Part shown: positions 24,091 to 36,535 of the stretch, one piece after another
Layout of the letters: every line of letters begins with the position of its first letter
Position numbering within the stretch: the stretch's first letter is position 1
Assembly (NCBI RefSeq): GCF_046630445.1
Contig: NC_092341.1
Location: forward strand, 5,210,001 to 5,274,000
DNA: 64,000 nt
Source: Rutidosis leptorrhynchoides
Lineage: Eukaryota; Streptophyta; Magnoliopsida; Asterales; Asteraceae
Direction: 5' to 3'
The notes under the pieces: model-generated
The model's database searches: none
What the model saw: the letters and a program-made list of their open reading frames with translations, nothing else
What the model was told of the DNA's origin: nothing
Translations under genes and position numbers: made by a program

Positions 24091-25702
24091 TGTAGTGACC
24101 CAAACTTTTCCATGTTTATATATATTAATTGAGATTGATATTTACATGATTAAATGTTTCCAACATGTTAAGCAATCAAGTTAAGACTTGATTAATTGAA
24201 ATATGTTTCATATAGACAATTGACCACCCAAGTTGACCGGTGATTCACGAACGTTAAAACTTGTAAAAACTATATGATGACATATATATGGATATATATA
24301 TAGTTAACATGATACTATGATAAGTAAACATATCATTAAGTATATTAACAATGAACTACATATGTCAAAACAAGACTACTAACTTAATGATTTTTAAACG
24401 AGACATATATGTAACGATTATCGTTGTAAATACATTTAATGTATATATATCATATTAAGAGATATTCATACATGATAATATCATGATAATATAATAATTT
24501 AAAATCTTATTTGATATTATAAACATTGGGTTAACAACATTTAACAAGATCGTTAACCTAAAGGTTTCAAAACAACACTTACATGTAACGACTAACGATA
24601 ACTTAACGACTCAGTTAAAATGTATATACATGTAGTGTTTTAATATGTATTTATACACTTTTGAAAGACTTCAATACACTTATCAAAATACTTCTACTTA
24701 ACAAAAATGCTTACAATTACATCCTCGTTCAGTTTCATCAACAATTCTACTCGTATGCACCCGTATTCGTACTCGTACAATACACAGCTTTTAGATGTAT
24801 GTACTATTGGTATATACACTCCAATGATCAGCTCTTAGCAGCCCATGTGAGTCACCTAACACATGTGGGAACTATCATTTGGCAACTAGCATGAAATATC
24901 TCATAAAATTACAAAAATATGAGTAATCATTCATGACTTATTTACATGAAAACAAAATTACATATCCTTTATATCTAATCCATACACCAACGACCAAAAA
25001 CACCTACAAACACTTTCATTCTTCAATTTTATTCATCTAATTGATCTCTCTCAAGTTCTATCTTCAAGTTCTAAGTGTTCTTCATATATTCTACAAGTTC
25101 TAGTTACATAAAATCAAGAATACTTTCAAGTTTGCTAGCTCACTTCCAATCTTGTAAGGTGATCATCCAACCTCAAGAAATCTTTGTTTCTTACAGTAGG
25201 TTATCATTCTAATACAAGGTAATAATCATATTCAAACTTTGGTTCAATTTCTATAACTATAACAATCTTATTTCAAGTGATGATCTTACTTGAACTTGTT
25301 TTCGTGTCATGATTCTGCTTCAAGAACTTCGAGCCATCCAAGGATCCGTTGAAGCTAGATCCATTTTTCTCTTTTCCAGTAGGTTTATCCAAGGAACTTA
25401 AGGTATTAATGATGTTCATAACATCATTCGATTCATACATATAAAGCTATCTTATTCGAAGGTTTAAACTTGTAATCACTAGAACATAGTTTAGTTAATT
25501 CTAAACTTGTTCGCAAACAAAAGTTAATCCTTCTAACTTGACTTTTAAAATCAACTAAACACATGTTCTATATCTATATGATATGCTAACTTAATGATTT
25601 AAAACCTGGAAACACGAAAAACACCGTAAAACCGGATTTACGCCGTCGTAGTAACACCGCGGGCTGTTTTGGGTTAGTTAATTAAAAACTATGATAAACT
25701 TT
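24091..25702 (+). mobile_element. 3' LTR of Element 1, first part
   Basis: Begins TGTAGTGACCCA and runs to ACTTT at 25698-25702, where Element 2 interrupts it. It matches 14219-15834 of the 5' LTR. The second part resumes at 34895 after the repeated ACTTT. Confidence 0.92.
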
Positions 25703-26361
25703 TGAAACAACCCAACCCGTACTCCGTACGCTATAAATTTTTTTTTTTTATAACATACACATTTATGCGCCAATTAAATATGTAGACCAACTCACAAGTT
25801 TCATTAAACCGTACAACCATTACCGATGTTTACAAAAGGCACAATGGCCGTTAATTAAGTTAATACAAGTTTGACCGAATACAATGGTAGTTTTTTAACC
25901 AAACGACCCGACGAGCATGGTTTGGGACTAAACTACCCAAAAGGTGGCCAACTTCCAAAAGCTCCTACAAGCACATCATCAAGGGCATCTAGTGCCCAAC
26001 AATCCCCTTCCCTTTATCCTCACCTGCAACTAAAAGATAAACAACGAGAGGGGTAAGCTAACGCTTACTGAATGCAATAATTATACATGATCATATATAA
26101 CCTACTTACTTGCATACACTTACACAATACCACATACGAGCTAGCAATTCAACAAACATGCAATCCATCATGCATAAACTACTATCCACATTCCACATTA
26201 CGCTAGCAACAATAATAGCATATAGTTCACAATATAATATGCTAAGTACAATTCGCACAACCATGGTTAACCAAGTATACAAGAGAACGGTACATGTAAG
26301 TCCGTTGGAGTTCATAACATCCACTAGTGTTACTTATACACCGCGTAATCACTAGTCCCCC

Positions 26362-26622
26362 GGGTGATGTCTTGAACACCGCGACTAACTCACCCTTACA
26401 ACAATGTGGCGTCTTAAACACCGCGACGAATCCACACTTCATTCAATATAATGAGTGGTGTCTTGAACACCGCGACACTTCCACTCTCACGACATTGTGG
26501 TGTCTTAAACACCGTGACAATCCCACAAGTCAATTACACAAGGAGTAGTGTCTTAAGCACCGCGACAATACTACTCGTTACCTAGAATGTAGTGTCTTGA
26601 ACACCGCGACACTTCCACATTC
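26362..26622. repeat. Tandem array of six hairpins with covarying stems (left LTR of Element 2)
   Basis: Units lie at 26362-26395, 26405-26436, 26453-26486, 26495-26528, 26543-26576 and 26585-26622. Each has the near-constant core GTCTTRAACACCGCGAC, which itself pairs GTC with GAC, flanked by arms that differ between units yet pair: GGGTGA/TCACCC, TGTGG/CCACA, GAGTGG/CCACTC, TTGTGG/CCACAA, GAGTAG/CTACTC and GAATGTAG/CCACATTC (one mismatch, paired in the other LTR). Unit 2 also changes the inner pair to CGTC/GACG. The pattern of paired changes suggests that structure, more than sequence, has been kept. Confidence 0.85.
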
Positions 26623-27475
26623 ATACCACACAAATAAATACATTATATACGTTCACGCATAATTATTCCACTCACCTTGACGCAAGGATGATGAATAATC
26701 GCTTCCAAACTTCAAAGCCAAGTACCTAATACATTAAGTACCAATTCAATACATAAACTAGTGGAATTAACCACATTACATTTACTTGGGCATTTAATGA
26801 CTCTATTTTGCATTAAATGACCCAACCACACCACAACCGCCCTCTTAATGACCAAGACTCGACTTTAATTACCAACATTAGTGCATTAAAGTCTACTAGC
26901 CTCAATTGACATCCACCTAGGGTAATTTACACCCATTTTACCCAAACTAGGTCAACTAGTACATTCTTGACCCAAATGACATCTCTTTCAATTCTAACAA
27001 GTGTTTAATGCTTACAATACCATTAACACTTTCAAACTCACAATTACAAGACCAAAACCCTAGATTATGGCCATTAGGGTTTCATTACAACAACCTAACC
27101 CAAATTCACCCATTTTACTCCCAAATGGGTCATACAAGCTTCTATTAACCAAAACCCTAGCCATAATCAATTAAAACTCGAAACTTAGAGTTAGAACTTA
27201 CCGAGACTATCACCACGTAGCTAGAGTCACAAGGAACAACTTTAATACTTGCTCCAAGGATCAACCCTAAATCCTTCCTCTCTCAATCTCACTTTGAATC
27301 CAAATGAGTGTTAGAGTTTTGGGAGAGAAATTGAAAGAAAATGAAAACGGAAAATGAAATAAATGAACTAGTGGACCAGATTTAATGCACCCATCTGATC
27401 TATACGTCCATTTACCATTTTACCCCTCAAAATCTCTTAATTTAACCTAAAACTGGAACCTGGCCAGCAGGCCTG

Positions 27476-27598
27476 CCGCGGCGCGGCCCTAAACGTCGCG
27501 GCACGACGAATCAAAGTAAAATTCACCATGCTTAAGTCCTGTTCTGATCTGGAAACGCTTAATGGGTCGCGGCGCGGACCCGTTTGTCGCGGCGCGAC
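27476..27598. promoter_or_regulatory. CGCG hairpin doublets in the left LTR of Element 2
   Basis: Two doublets of short GC-rich hairpins with loop GGC: CCGC-GGC-GCGG (27476-27486) and GTCGC-GGC-ACGAC (27495-27507), then TCGC-GGC-GCGG (from 27567) and GTCGC-GGC-GCGAC (27586-27598). Within each doublet the spacer is 8 nt, and the doublets start 91 bp apart. They contain VCGCGB-type CGCG boxes, the sites that calmodulin-binding CAMTA factors recognise in plants. A promoter role is inferred. Confidence 0.55.
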
Positions 27599-27880
27599 AT
27601 ACGCCTGGGTCTGGCCACTTCGACTAGTTAGTCAAATTTCTAAGGTTTCCACAACTAATTCCTTCATTCTCGTTCCCAATACACGTCTAAGCCTCACATC
27701 TAAGTCTCACGAGACCTAACACTACACAAGCTCATTTGTACACTTATATACGCACATGTTAACTAGCACACAATAAATTATATATATACGTTTATCTATA
27801 CAATTACGCATAAGCTTCCGAATCATAACGTACAAATGGTTAAATATGTACCTTTAGTCACGTACGGGAAAAACGGGATG

Positions 27881-30800
27881 TTACAACTCTCCCCCACTTA
27901 GATCGGAGCGCGTCCTCGCGATCCAAGCCGCATGACAAGCCGGAAGATAAACCAAAGCAAACTCTTCGGATTCCCATGTAAACTCGGACCCCTTTCGATG
28001 TCGCCATTGCACTTTGAAGGTTCTAACTTCCTTGTTCCGCAACATCTTAACCTTTTCATCAAGGATTGCAACCGGTTCTTTCGCATACTCTAACTTGTTA
28101 TTCAAAGTAATCTCATCCAATGGCACCCAAGTCGAGTCATCCACAAGACACTTGCGAAGATGGGAAACATGGAACGTATTATGAATTCCCGCAAGTTCTT
28201 CGGGTAACTCTAATCGATAAGTAACCTCACCAACACGTGCCAATACCTTGAAAGGACCAATAAACCGAGGATCTAACTTTCCTCGCTTTCTAAACCGAAT
28301 CACACCCTTCCATGGAGAAACCTTAAGCATCACCATATCACCTTCTTGAAACTCAATCGTTCTTCTACCTTTATCGGCATAAGACTTTTGTCTATCTTGC
28401 ACCGCTTTAAGTCGAGCCCGAATCATTTCAATTTTACTATTCGTCTCCAAAACCAAATCGATACTCCCGATTTCCTTTTGACCCACTTCACCCCAACAAA
28501 TTGGAGTTCGACATCTTCGCCCATAAAGCATTTCATACGGTGGCATCCCGATACTAGTATGATAACTATTATTGTACGAGAATTCTACCAAGGGTAAGTG
28601 CTCGTCCCAACTTCCACCAAAATCAATAATACACGCCCTTAACATATCCTCTAGCGTTTGGTTAGTACGCTCGGTTTGACCGTCCGTTTGAGGATGATAC
28701 GCCGTGCTCATTTTCAATTGAGTACCCATATCTTCATGAAACTTGTTCCAAAACCGAGATGTAAAGCGAGTATCTCGATCTGAAACAATAGATACCGGAA
28801 CCCCATGTCTTGATATCACCTCCTTTATAAACAACTTAGCTAAAGTCTCCGATGATATCGTTTCCCGAATGGGAAGAAACAAGGCACTCTTCGTCAATCT
28901 ATCAACAATCACCCAAATCGTATCGTATTGGGTTCGCACCGTCTTCGGTAACTTGGTAATAAAGTCCATGGTAATGTGCTCCCATTTCCGTTTCGGGACT
29001 TCCAATGGTTGTAACTTACTGTAAGGCTTTTGGTGTTCGGCTTTAACTTGCAAGCACGTGACGCATTGTTCAACATACTTAACCACATCACGTTTCATGC
29101 CGGGCCACCAATAATCTTTCTTCAAATCATAGTACATTTTCGTTGCACCCGGATGAATGGAATACTTGGACTTATGTGCTTCATCAAGTAGCATTCGCCG
29201 GTAATCCCCCATCTTGGGTACCCACACCCTTCCTTGAAAGGACAACAAGCCACACGAGCCCATTGTAATGAACTCCGATTGGCCAACGATTCGTTCCGTG
29301 TGCTTATTGTGAACATAAGCCTCTATTTGATCTTCACCCATCTTTTCAAGAAAGTCATTAGTGATAATCAAACGTAACGATCCCACCTTTATCGCCGGAT
29401 GTGTACTCTTTCGACTCAAGGCGTCCGCAACAACGTTCGCCTTACCCGGATGATAAAGTATCACGCAATCATAATCTTTCACTACATCCATCCACCTACG
29501 TTGACGATAATTCAAATCTCGTTGAGTAAAGAGATGTTTCAAATTCTTGTGATCCGAATATATCGTACACTTGACACCATACAAGTAATGGCGCCAAATT
29601 TTCAACGCATGCATAACCGCCGCCATCTCTAAATCATGAGTCGGGTACCTCGTCTCGTGTTCTTTTAATTGTCGAGAGGCATAAGCGATGACTTTACCTC
29701 TTTGCATCAGAACACACCCGAGTCCATTCAACGAAGCATCACAATAAACCACCATGTCTTCAATCCCTTCCGGTAACACCAACACCGGAGCTTGACATAA
29801 CTTCTCTTTCAACAATTGAAAGGCGACTTCTTGTTCATTTTCCCAATTAAATTTAACATTCTTCCTCGTCAACTTCGTCAAAGGAGAAGCAATCTTATAA
29901 AAGTCTTGAATAAACCGCCGATAATAACCGGACAATCCGAGAAAACTTCGGATTTCCGTAGGCGTAGTCGGTCGACTCCAACTTTTCACCGTTTCGATCT
30001 TCCCCGGGTCTACCATAATACCTTCTTGATTCACAATATGACCAAGGAATTGAACTTCCCTTAGCCAAAATTCACATTTGGAGAACTTAGCATACAATTT
30101 CTCCCTTCGCAACGTCTTCAACACTTCACGTAAATGGTGTTCATGTTCCTTCATACTCTTGGAATAAACGAGTATGTCATCAATGAACACGATTACCGAC
30201 TTGTCCAACATAGGTTGGCACACTCGGTTCATTAAATCCATGAATGCCGCCGGTGCATTCGTGAGACCAAAAGGCATAACCACAAACTCATAATGCCCGT
30301 AACGCGTCCGAAAGGCCGTTTTCTCGATGTCTTCCTCACGGACCCGCACTTGATGATAGCCGGACCGTAAATCGATCTTAGAAAAATACGTAGCACCTTG
30401 GAGTTGATCAAATAAATCGTCGATCCGAGGTAATGGATAACGATTCTTGATCGTCACTTTATTAAACTCCCTATAGTAGATGCACATTCGCATGCTTCCA
30501 TCTTTCATTTTCACAAACAAAACCGGAGCACCCCACGGCGAGGAGCTTGGTCGAATGAAACCCTTCTCAAGCAACTCTTGGGTTTGATTAAGCAATTCTT
30601 GCATCTCCGTCGGCGCTAAACGATAAGGGGTTTTAGCAATGGGAGTAGCTCCCGGAACCAACTCGATGCGAAATTCGACTTGTCTTTCCTCCGGAACACC
30701 CGGTAATTCATCCGGAAAGACATCTTCAAATTCGTTAACCACCGGAATCTTACAAATAGGTGGTGACTCATCACGAGTATCAACTACGTGAGCAAGATAA

Positions 30801-32335
30801 AACAAGGCACCGCTCTTGAGAAAACGTCGTGCCCTTGCATACGTGCACAATGGTACGAGTCTCCTCCGTCTATCGCCATGAATAATCAACTCTCCCCCAC
30901 TTGGGGTCCTAACATGAATGAACTTATCATGGCATGCAATATCGACTCTATAACGATCGAGCCAATCCATACCAACAACAATATCGAACTCACCCAAGGT
31001 CATCGGAATGAGGTCAATTTTAAAGGTTTCGGTACCAAACACAACATCACAATTCTTACAAGCATCAACCACTAGCGCCGTCTTGCCATCCGCTATTTCG
31101 ACTTCAACCGGACGACTCAACTTAACTAGCGGTTTATTTAACTTAGATACAAATCGAGGCGACACAAAAGACAAATTAGCACCGCTATCAAATAATATCT
31201 TGGCCGGTTTAAAGTTAACCAAGAAAGTACCTGAGACAACCTCGTTCGATTGCTTAGCTTCATCATTAGTCATCAAATAATTTCGATCCCGGCCCGTACC
31301 CGCCGCCTTCTCTAACCGCTTGACATGATCATTAACCAACTCGGGACACTTGGTCTTCTTGTGTCCTTCTTTCCCACAATTGTAACAAGTGAATTTTGTA
31401 GTAGATGATGGTTTGGTGCAATCACGGGCCATATGTCCCCTTCGCCCACAATTATGACAAGAATAGGGGAAATCCCCCGAAGCACCTTTCTTCACACTCC
31501 CCACACTCTCGGAGCCTTTCTTAAAATTCTTGCTAGAAAAATTAGATTGACTAGTAGCTTCAAATTTTTTCTTGCCCAAGGTAAGGCTATTCTTCCTCAT
31601 CACAAGCGCCTCGAAACCCTTGGCCATGTTAAACAATTCGTCAAAGCTTTTCACCACATTCACACTTATCTTCTCTTGATAACTATCATTCAAGATCCGA
31701 TAAAAATCTTCCTTTAACATCTTGTCGTTCCCGACATACTCCGGGCAAAATTGAGTTTTAGACAAAAACACGAATTTGAGAGTGTTCAAGTCCATCGACC
31801 CTTGCCTCAAGGAACGTAACTCGTCCTTTAGCCTAGTGAGATCAGCCGAAGTTCGGTATTCTTCGAAAAATTCCACCTTAAACTCATCCCAAGAAAAGTC
31901 CATGCATTGTTCTTCGCCATAGACTTGAATCTTTGCATCCCACCATAGCTTGGCATCACCTCTTAGCATGCTACAACCATACCTTGTCTTTTTATCGTTA
32001 GGGCACTCACATGTACGAAAAGCCCCCTCCATATCGGAGATAAACCGGGCACTCTTAAGTGGGTCCCGTTCACCATCAAAGGTAGGTGGTTGAGCATCCT
32101 TGAAGTTCTTAAAGAAAAAGTCTCGCCTCCCCACATTCTCTTCTTGAAGAACAATTTTAATTTGTTCCTTAACCATATCGACGACTTGTTCTTCAATAGT
32201 GTCTAGAAACATCTTCTTAATATCAACAAGAAAATCCGCCCTTTGGCGTTGAAAGATGGCCTCAACCTTGGCCGTGAACTCGGGGTCCTCGCTCGTGCCC
32301 CCATTATCGGTGTCGTGTCCGTTTCTCATCTTCAT
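27881..32335 (-). CDS. gag-pol: Gag-pol polyprotein of Element 2, 1,484 aa, single open frame
   Basis: Gag lies at about residues 20-260 ([11 protein letters not shown], then [16 protein letters not shown]) with two canonical zinc knuckles near residues 290 and 320 ([28 protein letters not shown]). Protease has DSGA near residue 380. RT has [10 protein letters not shown] and FIDDIL (near 717), both catalytic motifs intact. One oddity is CIYYRE where the usual form is CIDYRE. RNase H has CDAS, SDHKNL and VVADAL. Integrase has the HHCC finger (CVTCLQVK), MDFI, SDRDTRF and QTERTNQ. A FIGPF module and a chromodomain-like tail ([14 protein letters not shown]) follow. The last residues (SGGEL) are encoded by the polypurine tract, and the TAA stop lies within the first five bases of the LTR. 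Gag and pol share one frame with no stop or shift, so the whole product is made as one polyprotein. Confidence 0.93.
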   Translation of the reverse strand: MKMRNGHDTDNGGTSEDPEFTAKVEAIFQRQRADFLVDIKKMFLDTIEEQVVDMVKEQIKIVLQEENVGRRDFFFKNFKDAQPPTFDGERDPLKSARFISDMEGAFRTCECPNDKKTRYGCSMLRGDAKLWWDAKIQVYGEEQCMDFSWDEFKVEFFEEYRTSADLTRLKDELRSLRQGSMDLNTLKFVFLSKTQFCPEYVGNDKMLKEDFYRILNDSYQEKISVNVVKSFDELFNMAKGFEALVMRKNSLTLGKKKFEATSQSNFSSKNFKKGSESVGSVKKGASGDFPYSCHNCGRRGHMARDCTKPSSTTKFTCYNCGKEGHKKTKCPELVNDHVKRLEKAAGTGRDRNYLMTNDEAKQSNEVVSGTFLVNFKPAKILFDSGANLSFVSPRFVSKLNKPLVKLSRPVEVEIADGKTALVVDACKNCDVVFGTETFKIDLIPMTLGEFDIVVGMDWLDRYRVDIACHDKFIHVRTPSGGELIIHGDRRRRLVPLCTYARARRFLKSGALFYLAHVVDTRDESPPICKIPVVNEFEDVFPDELPGVPEERQVEFRIELVPGATPIAKTPYRLAPTEMQELLNQTQELLEKGFIRPSSSPWGAPVLFVKMKDGSMRMCIYYREFNKVTIKNRYPLPRIDDLFDQLQGATYFSKIDLRSGYHQVRVREEDIEKTAFRTRYGHYEFVVMPFGLTNAPAAFMDLMNRVCQPMLDKSVIVFIDDILVYSKSMKEHEHHLREVLKTLRREKLYAKFSKCEFWLREVQFLGHIVNQEGIMVDPGKIETVKSWSRPTTPTEIRSFLGLSGYYRRFIQDFYKIASPLTKLTRKNVKFNWENEQEVAFQLLKEKLCQAPVLVLPEGIEDMVVYCDASLNGLGCVLMQRGKVIAYASRQLKEHETRYPTHDLEMAAVMHALKIWRHYLYGVKCTIYSDHKNLKHLFTQRDLNYRQRRWMDVVKDYDCVILYHPGKANVVADALSRKSTHPAIKVGSLRLIITNDFLEKMGEDQIEAYVHNKHTERIVGQSEFITMGSCGLLSFQGRVWVPKMGDYRRMLLDEAHKSKYSIHPGATKMYYDLKKDYWWPGMKRDVVKYVEQCVTCLQVKAEHQKPYSKLQPLEVPKRKWEHITMDFITKLPKTVRTQYDTIWVIVDRLTKSALFLPIRETISSETLAKLFIKEVISRHGVPVSIVSDRDTRFTSRFWNKFHEDMGTQLKMSTAYHPQTDGQTERTNQTLEDMLRACIIDFGGSWDEHLPLVEFSYNNSYHTSIGMPPYEMLYGRRCRTPICWGEVGQKEIGSIDLVLETNSKIEMIRARLKAVQDRQKSYADKGRRTIEFQEGDMVMLKVSPWKGVIRFRKRGKLDPRFIGPFKVLARVGEVTYRLELPEELAGIHNTFHVSHLRKCLVDDSTWVPLDEITLNNKLEYAKEPVAILDEKVKMLRNKEVRTFKVQWRHRKGSEFTWESEEFALVYLPACHAAWIARTRSDLSGGEL
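27909..27920 (-). promoter_or_regulatory. CGCG-AGGA-CGCG hairpin upstream of the Element 2 polypurine tract
   Basis: In element sense a perfect 4-bp stem with loop AGGA lies about 12 nt before the polypurine tract, inside the last codons of pol. Its position and loop match the hairpins before the 3' LTRs of the other families in the window, although the stem sequence differs. Confidence 0.5.
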
Positions 32336-32686
32336 TCTATAAAACGGGAAAGATTAAACAACGAAACCAAAGACATGACACATATATACCATACCACCCC
32401 ATCTCGCTCAACAATCGTCATACATCGCTCGTTTGACACGATTTGCACCCGTAGCAAGGGTAGCTAGTCATTGCTACACGAGCACGTCGCATTAACTTGC
32501 TAGTACAACGTCTGTCTCGCTCGATGATTCCATCTACAACACAAATCAATTAGTGCATGGTTAGTTCATATAAACCTACGCACTACAATTCCCGATTCGA
32601 CCCGAAGTCGTACAAGTCCCGCCTAAAAGCGCATACACATAAAAATCTAAGTCTAGGCACCTATCTCAAGTCACCTAAATCCCTTA
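32336..32686 (-). other. Leader of Element 2 between primer site and gag
   Basis: About 350 bp of untranslated leader in element sense. It presumably holds packaging signals. I see no extra gene here, unlike Elements 1 and 3. Confidence 0.7.
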
Positions 32687-32704
32687 GACCATGCTCTGAT
32701 ACCA
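32687..32704 (-). other. Primer-binding site of Element 2, initiator-tRNA-Met type
   Basis: On the minus strand TGGTATCAGAGCATGG begins two bases after the LTR end and matches the plant initiator-methionine primer sequence over its first 12 bases. Confidence 0.9.
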
Positions 32705-32706
32705 CT

Positions 32707-34889
32707 TGAAACAACCCAACCCGTACTCCGTACGCTATAAATTTTTTTTTTTTATAACATACACATTTATGCGCCAATTAAATATGTAGACCAACTCACA
32801 AGTTTCATTAAACCGTACAACCATTACCGATGTTTACAAAAGGCACAATGGCCGTTAATTAAGTTAATACAAGTTTGACCGAATACAATGGTAGTTTATT
32901 AACCAAACAACCCGACGAGCATGGTTTGGGACTAAACTACCCAAAAGGTGGCCAACTTCCAAAAGCTCCTACAAGCACATCATCAAGGGCATCTAGTGCC
33001 CGACAATCCCCTTCCCTTTATCCTCACCTGCAACTAAAAGATAAACAACGAGAGGGGTAAGCTAACGCTTAGTGAATGCAATAATTATACATGATCATAT
33101 ATAACCTACTTACTTGCATACACTTACACAATACCACATACGAGCTAGCAATTCAACAAACATGCAATCCATCATGCATAAACTACTATCCACATTCCAC
33201 ATTACGCTAGCAACAATAATAGCATATAGTTCACAATATAATATGCTAAGTACAATTCGCACAACCATGGTTAACCAAGTATACAAGAGAACGGTACATG
33301 TAAGTCCGTTGGAGTTCATAACATCCACTAGTGTTACTTATACACCGCGTAATCACTAGTCCCCCGGGTGATGTCTTGAACACTGCGACTAACTCACCCT
33401 TACAACAATGTGGCGTCTTAAACACCGCGACGAATCCACACTTCATTCAATACAATGAGTGGTGTCTTGAACACCGCGACACTTCCACTCTCACGACATT
33501 GTGGTGTCTTAAACACCGCGACAATCCCACAAGTCAATTACACAAGGAGTAGTGTCTTAAGCACCGCGACAATACTACTCGTTACCTAGAATGTGGTGTC
33601 TTGAACACCGCGACACTTCCACATTCATACCACACAAATAAATACATTATATACGTTCACACATAATTATTCCACTCACCTTGACGCAAGGATGATGAAT
33701 AATCGCTTCCAAACTTCAAAGCCAAGTACCTAATACATTAAGTACCAATTCAATACATAAACTAGTGGAATTAACCACATTACATTTACTTGGGCATTTA
33801 ATGACTCAATTTTGCATTAAATGACCCAACCACACCACAACCGCCCTCTTAATGGCCAAGACTCGACTTTAATTACCAACATTAGTGCATTAAAGTCTAC
33901 TAGCCTCAATTGACATCCACCTAGGGTAATTTACACCCATTTTACCCAAACTAGGTCAACTAGTACATTCTTGACCCAAATGACATCTCTTTCAATTCTA
34001 ACAAGTGTTTAATGCTTACAATACCATTAACACTTTCAAACTCACAATTACAAGACCAAAACCCTAGATTATGGCCATTAGGGTTTCATTACAACAACCT
34101 AACCCAAATTCACCCATTTTACTCCCAAATAGGTCATACAAGCTTCTATTAACCAAAACCCTAGCCATAATCAATTAAAACTCGAAACTTAGAGTTAGAA
34201 CTTACCGAGACTATCACCACATAGCTAGAGTCACAAGGAACAACTTTAATACTTGCTCTAAGGATCAACCCTAAATCCTTCCTCTCTCAATCTCACTTTG
34301 AATCCAAATGAGTGTTAGAGTTTTGGGAGAGAAATTGAAAGAAAATGAAAAAGGAAAATGAAATAAATGAACTAGTGGACCAGATTTAATGCACCCATCT
34401 GATCTATACGTCCATTTACCATTTTGCCCCTCAAAATCTCTTAATTTAACCTAAAACCGGAACCTGGCCAGCAGGCCTGCCGCGGCGCGGCCCTAAACGT
34501 CGCGGCGCGACGAATCAAAGTAAAATTCACCATGCTTAAGTCCTGTTCTGATCTGGAAACGCTTGATGGGTCGCGGCGTGGACCCGTTTGTCGCGGCGCG
34601 ACATACGCCTGGGTCTGGCCACTTCGACTAGTTAGTCAAATTTCCAAGGTATCCACAACTAATTCCTTCATTCTCGTTCCCAATACACGTCTAAGCCTCA
34701 CATCTAAGTCTCACGAGACCTAACACTACACAAGCTCATTTGTACACTTATATACGCACATGTTAACTAGCACACAATAAATTATATATATACGTTTATC
34801 TATACAATTACGCATAAGCTTCCGAATCATAACGTACAAATGGTTAAATATGTACCTTTAGTCACGTACGGGAAAAACGGGATGTTACA
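32707..34889 (-). mobile_element. 5' LTR of Element 2 (2,183 bp)
   Basis: Same length as the left LTR with no net indel (constant offset of 7,004). It carries the same hairpin array at 33366-33626 and the CGCG doublets at about 34480-34602. In this copy hairpin 6 is fully paired (GAATGTGG/CCACATTC) and the second CGCG hairpin is perfect (GTCGC/GCGAC). Confidence 0.93.
33366..33626. repeat. Hairpin array, right LTR copy
   Basis: Same six units as at 26362-26622, shifted by 7,004. Changes against the left copy include a C-to-T in the core of unit 1, T-to-C in unit 4, and an A-to-G that completes the stem of unit 6. Confidence 0.85.
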
Positions 34890-34894
34890 ACTTT

Positions 34895-36530
34895 GATTTA
34901 AAAGTTGTTATTCTGAGAAAATGATTTTTATTATGAACATGAAACTATATCCAAAAATTATGGTTAAACTCAAAGTGGAAGTATGTTTTCTAAAATGGTC
35001 ATCTAGACGTCGTTCTTTCGACTGAAATGACTACCTTTACAAAAATGACTTGTAACTTATTTTTCTGACTATAAACCTATAATTTTTCTATTTAGATTCA
35101 TAAAATATAGTTCAATATAAAACCATAGCAATTTGATTCACTCAAAACGGATTTAAAATGAAGAAGTTATGGGTAAAACAAGATTGGATAATTTTTCTCA
35201 TTTTAGCTACGTGAAAATTGGTAACAAATCTATTCCAACCATAACTTAATCAACTTGTATTGTATATTATGTAATCTTGAGATACCATAGACACGTATAC
35301 AATGTTTCGACCTATCATGTCGACACATCTATATATATTTCGGAACAACTGTAGACAATCTATATGTAAATGTTGGAGTTAGCTATACAGGGTTGAGGTT
35401 GATTCCAAAATATATATAGTTTGAGTTGTGATCAATACTGATATACGTATACACTGGGTCGTGGATTGATTCAAGATAATATTTATCGATTTATTTCTGT
35501 ACATCTAACTGTGGACAACTAGTTGTAGGTTACTAACGAGGACAGCTGACTTAATAAACTTAAAACATCAAAATATATTAAAAGTGTTGTAAATATATTT
35601 TGAACATACTTTGATATATATGTATATATTGTTATAGGTTCATGAATCAACCAGTGGCCAAGTCTTACTTCCCGACGAAGTAAAAATCTGTGAAAGTGAG
35701 TTATAGTCCCACTTTTAAAATCTAATATTTTTGGGATGAGAATACATGCAGGTTTTATAAATGATTTACAAAATAGACACAAGTACGTGAAACTACATTC
35801 TATGGTTGAATTATCGAAATCGAATATGCCCCTTTTTATTAAGTCTGGTAATCTAAGAATTAGGGAACAGACACCCTAATTGACGCGAATCCTAAAGATA
35901 GATCTATTGGGCCTAACAAACCCCATCCAAAGTACCGGATGCTTTAGTACTTCGAAATTTATATCATATCCGAAGGGTGTCCCGGAATGATGGGGATATT
36001 CTTATATATATGCATCTTGTTAATGTCGGTTACCAGGTGTTCACCATATGAATGATTTTTATCTCTATGTATGGGATGTGTATTGAAATATGAAATCTTG
36101 TGGTCTATTATTATGATTTGATATATATAGGTTAAACCTATAACTCACCAACATTTTTGTTGACGTTTTAAGCATGTTTATTCTCAGGTGATTATTAAGA
36201 GCTTCCGCTGTCGCATACTTAAATAAGGACGAGATTTGGAGTCCATGCTTGTATGATATTGTGTAAAAACTGCATTCAAGAAACTTATTTTGTTGTAACA
36301 TATTTGTATTGTAAACCATTATGTAATGGTCGTGTGTAAACAGGATATTTTAGATTATCATTATTTGATAATCTACGTAAAGCTTTTTAAACCTTTATTG
36401 ATGAAATAAAGGTTATGGTTTGTTTTAAAATGAATGCAGTCTTTGAAAAACGTCTCATATAGAGGTCAAAACCTCGCAACGAAATCAATTAATATGGAAC
36501 GTTTTTAATCAATAAGAACGGGACATTTCA
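34895..36530 (+). mobile_element. 3' LTR of Element 1, second part
   Basis: Resumes with GATTTAAAAGTTG after the ACTTT duplication (34890-34894) and ends GGGACATTTCA. Together with 24091-25702 it makes a 3,248-bp LTR. TTTGT at 36531-36535 is the right target duplication. Confidence 0.93.
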
Positions 36531-36535
36531 TTTGT

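Larger units (their letters stand above)
25703..27885 (-). mobile_element. 3' LTR of Element 2 (2,183 bp)
   Basis: On the plus strand it runs from TGAAACAACCC to GATGTTACA. It carries a six-unit hairpin array (26362-26622) and a CGCG hairpin cluster (27476-27598). Its first element-sense bases (TGTAA) supply the pol stop codon. Confidence 0.93.
25703..34889 (-). mobile_element. Element 2: intact-looking Ty3/gypsy element nested in the Element 1 LTR
   Basis: A complete 9,187-bp element with two LTRs of exactly 2,183 bp (25703-27885 and 32707-34889), an ACTTT target duplication (25698-25702 and 34890-34894), an initiator-Met primer site, a polypurine tract (GTGGGGGAGAG, about 27887-27897) and one uninterrupted gag-pol frame. 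About two dozen LTR differences are visible by eye, mostly transitions, so roughly 1 per cent divergence. It is younger than Element 1, since it sits inside it. Nothing rules out that it is still active. It belongs to the chromovirus side of Ty3/gypsy but to a different family from Elements 1, 3 and 4. Confidence 0.95.
14219..36530 (+). mobile_element. Element 1: Ty3/gypsy chromovirus with accessory genes, split by Element 2
   Basis: Order: 5' LTR (14219-17470), primer-binding site, acidic-protein ORF, F-box ORF, gag, pol (protease, reverse transcriptase, RNase H, integrase, chromodomain-like tail), 3' hairpin and priming site, 3' LTR (24091-25702 plus 34895-36530). Removing Element 2 and one copy of its duplication leaves 13,120 bp. 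The domain order RT-RH-IN places it in Ty3/gypsy, and the C-terminal chromodomain-like segment suggests a chromovirus of the Tekay/Del type. LTRs differ by about one base per hundred by eye plus a 4-bp indel. The copy looks dead: in-frame stops in F-box and between gag and pol, and an Asn at a catalytic Asp position of RT. Confidence 0.93.

Noticed and set aside
26110-26548. Small frames over the hairpin array, with copies at 33114-33552
   Set aside because: They follow the repeat units and are the same in both LTRs only because the LTRs match; no start context or composition supports a protein.
26362-26622. CRISPR array
   Set aside because: Repeats with unique spacers look superficially similar, but the repeats are hairpins with variable arms inside a plant LTR and the spacers are short and uneven; this is a eukaryotic genome.
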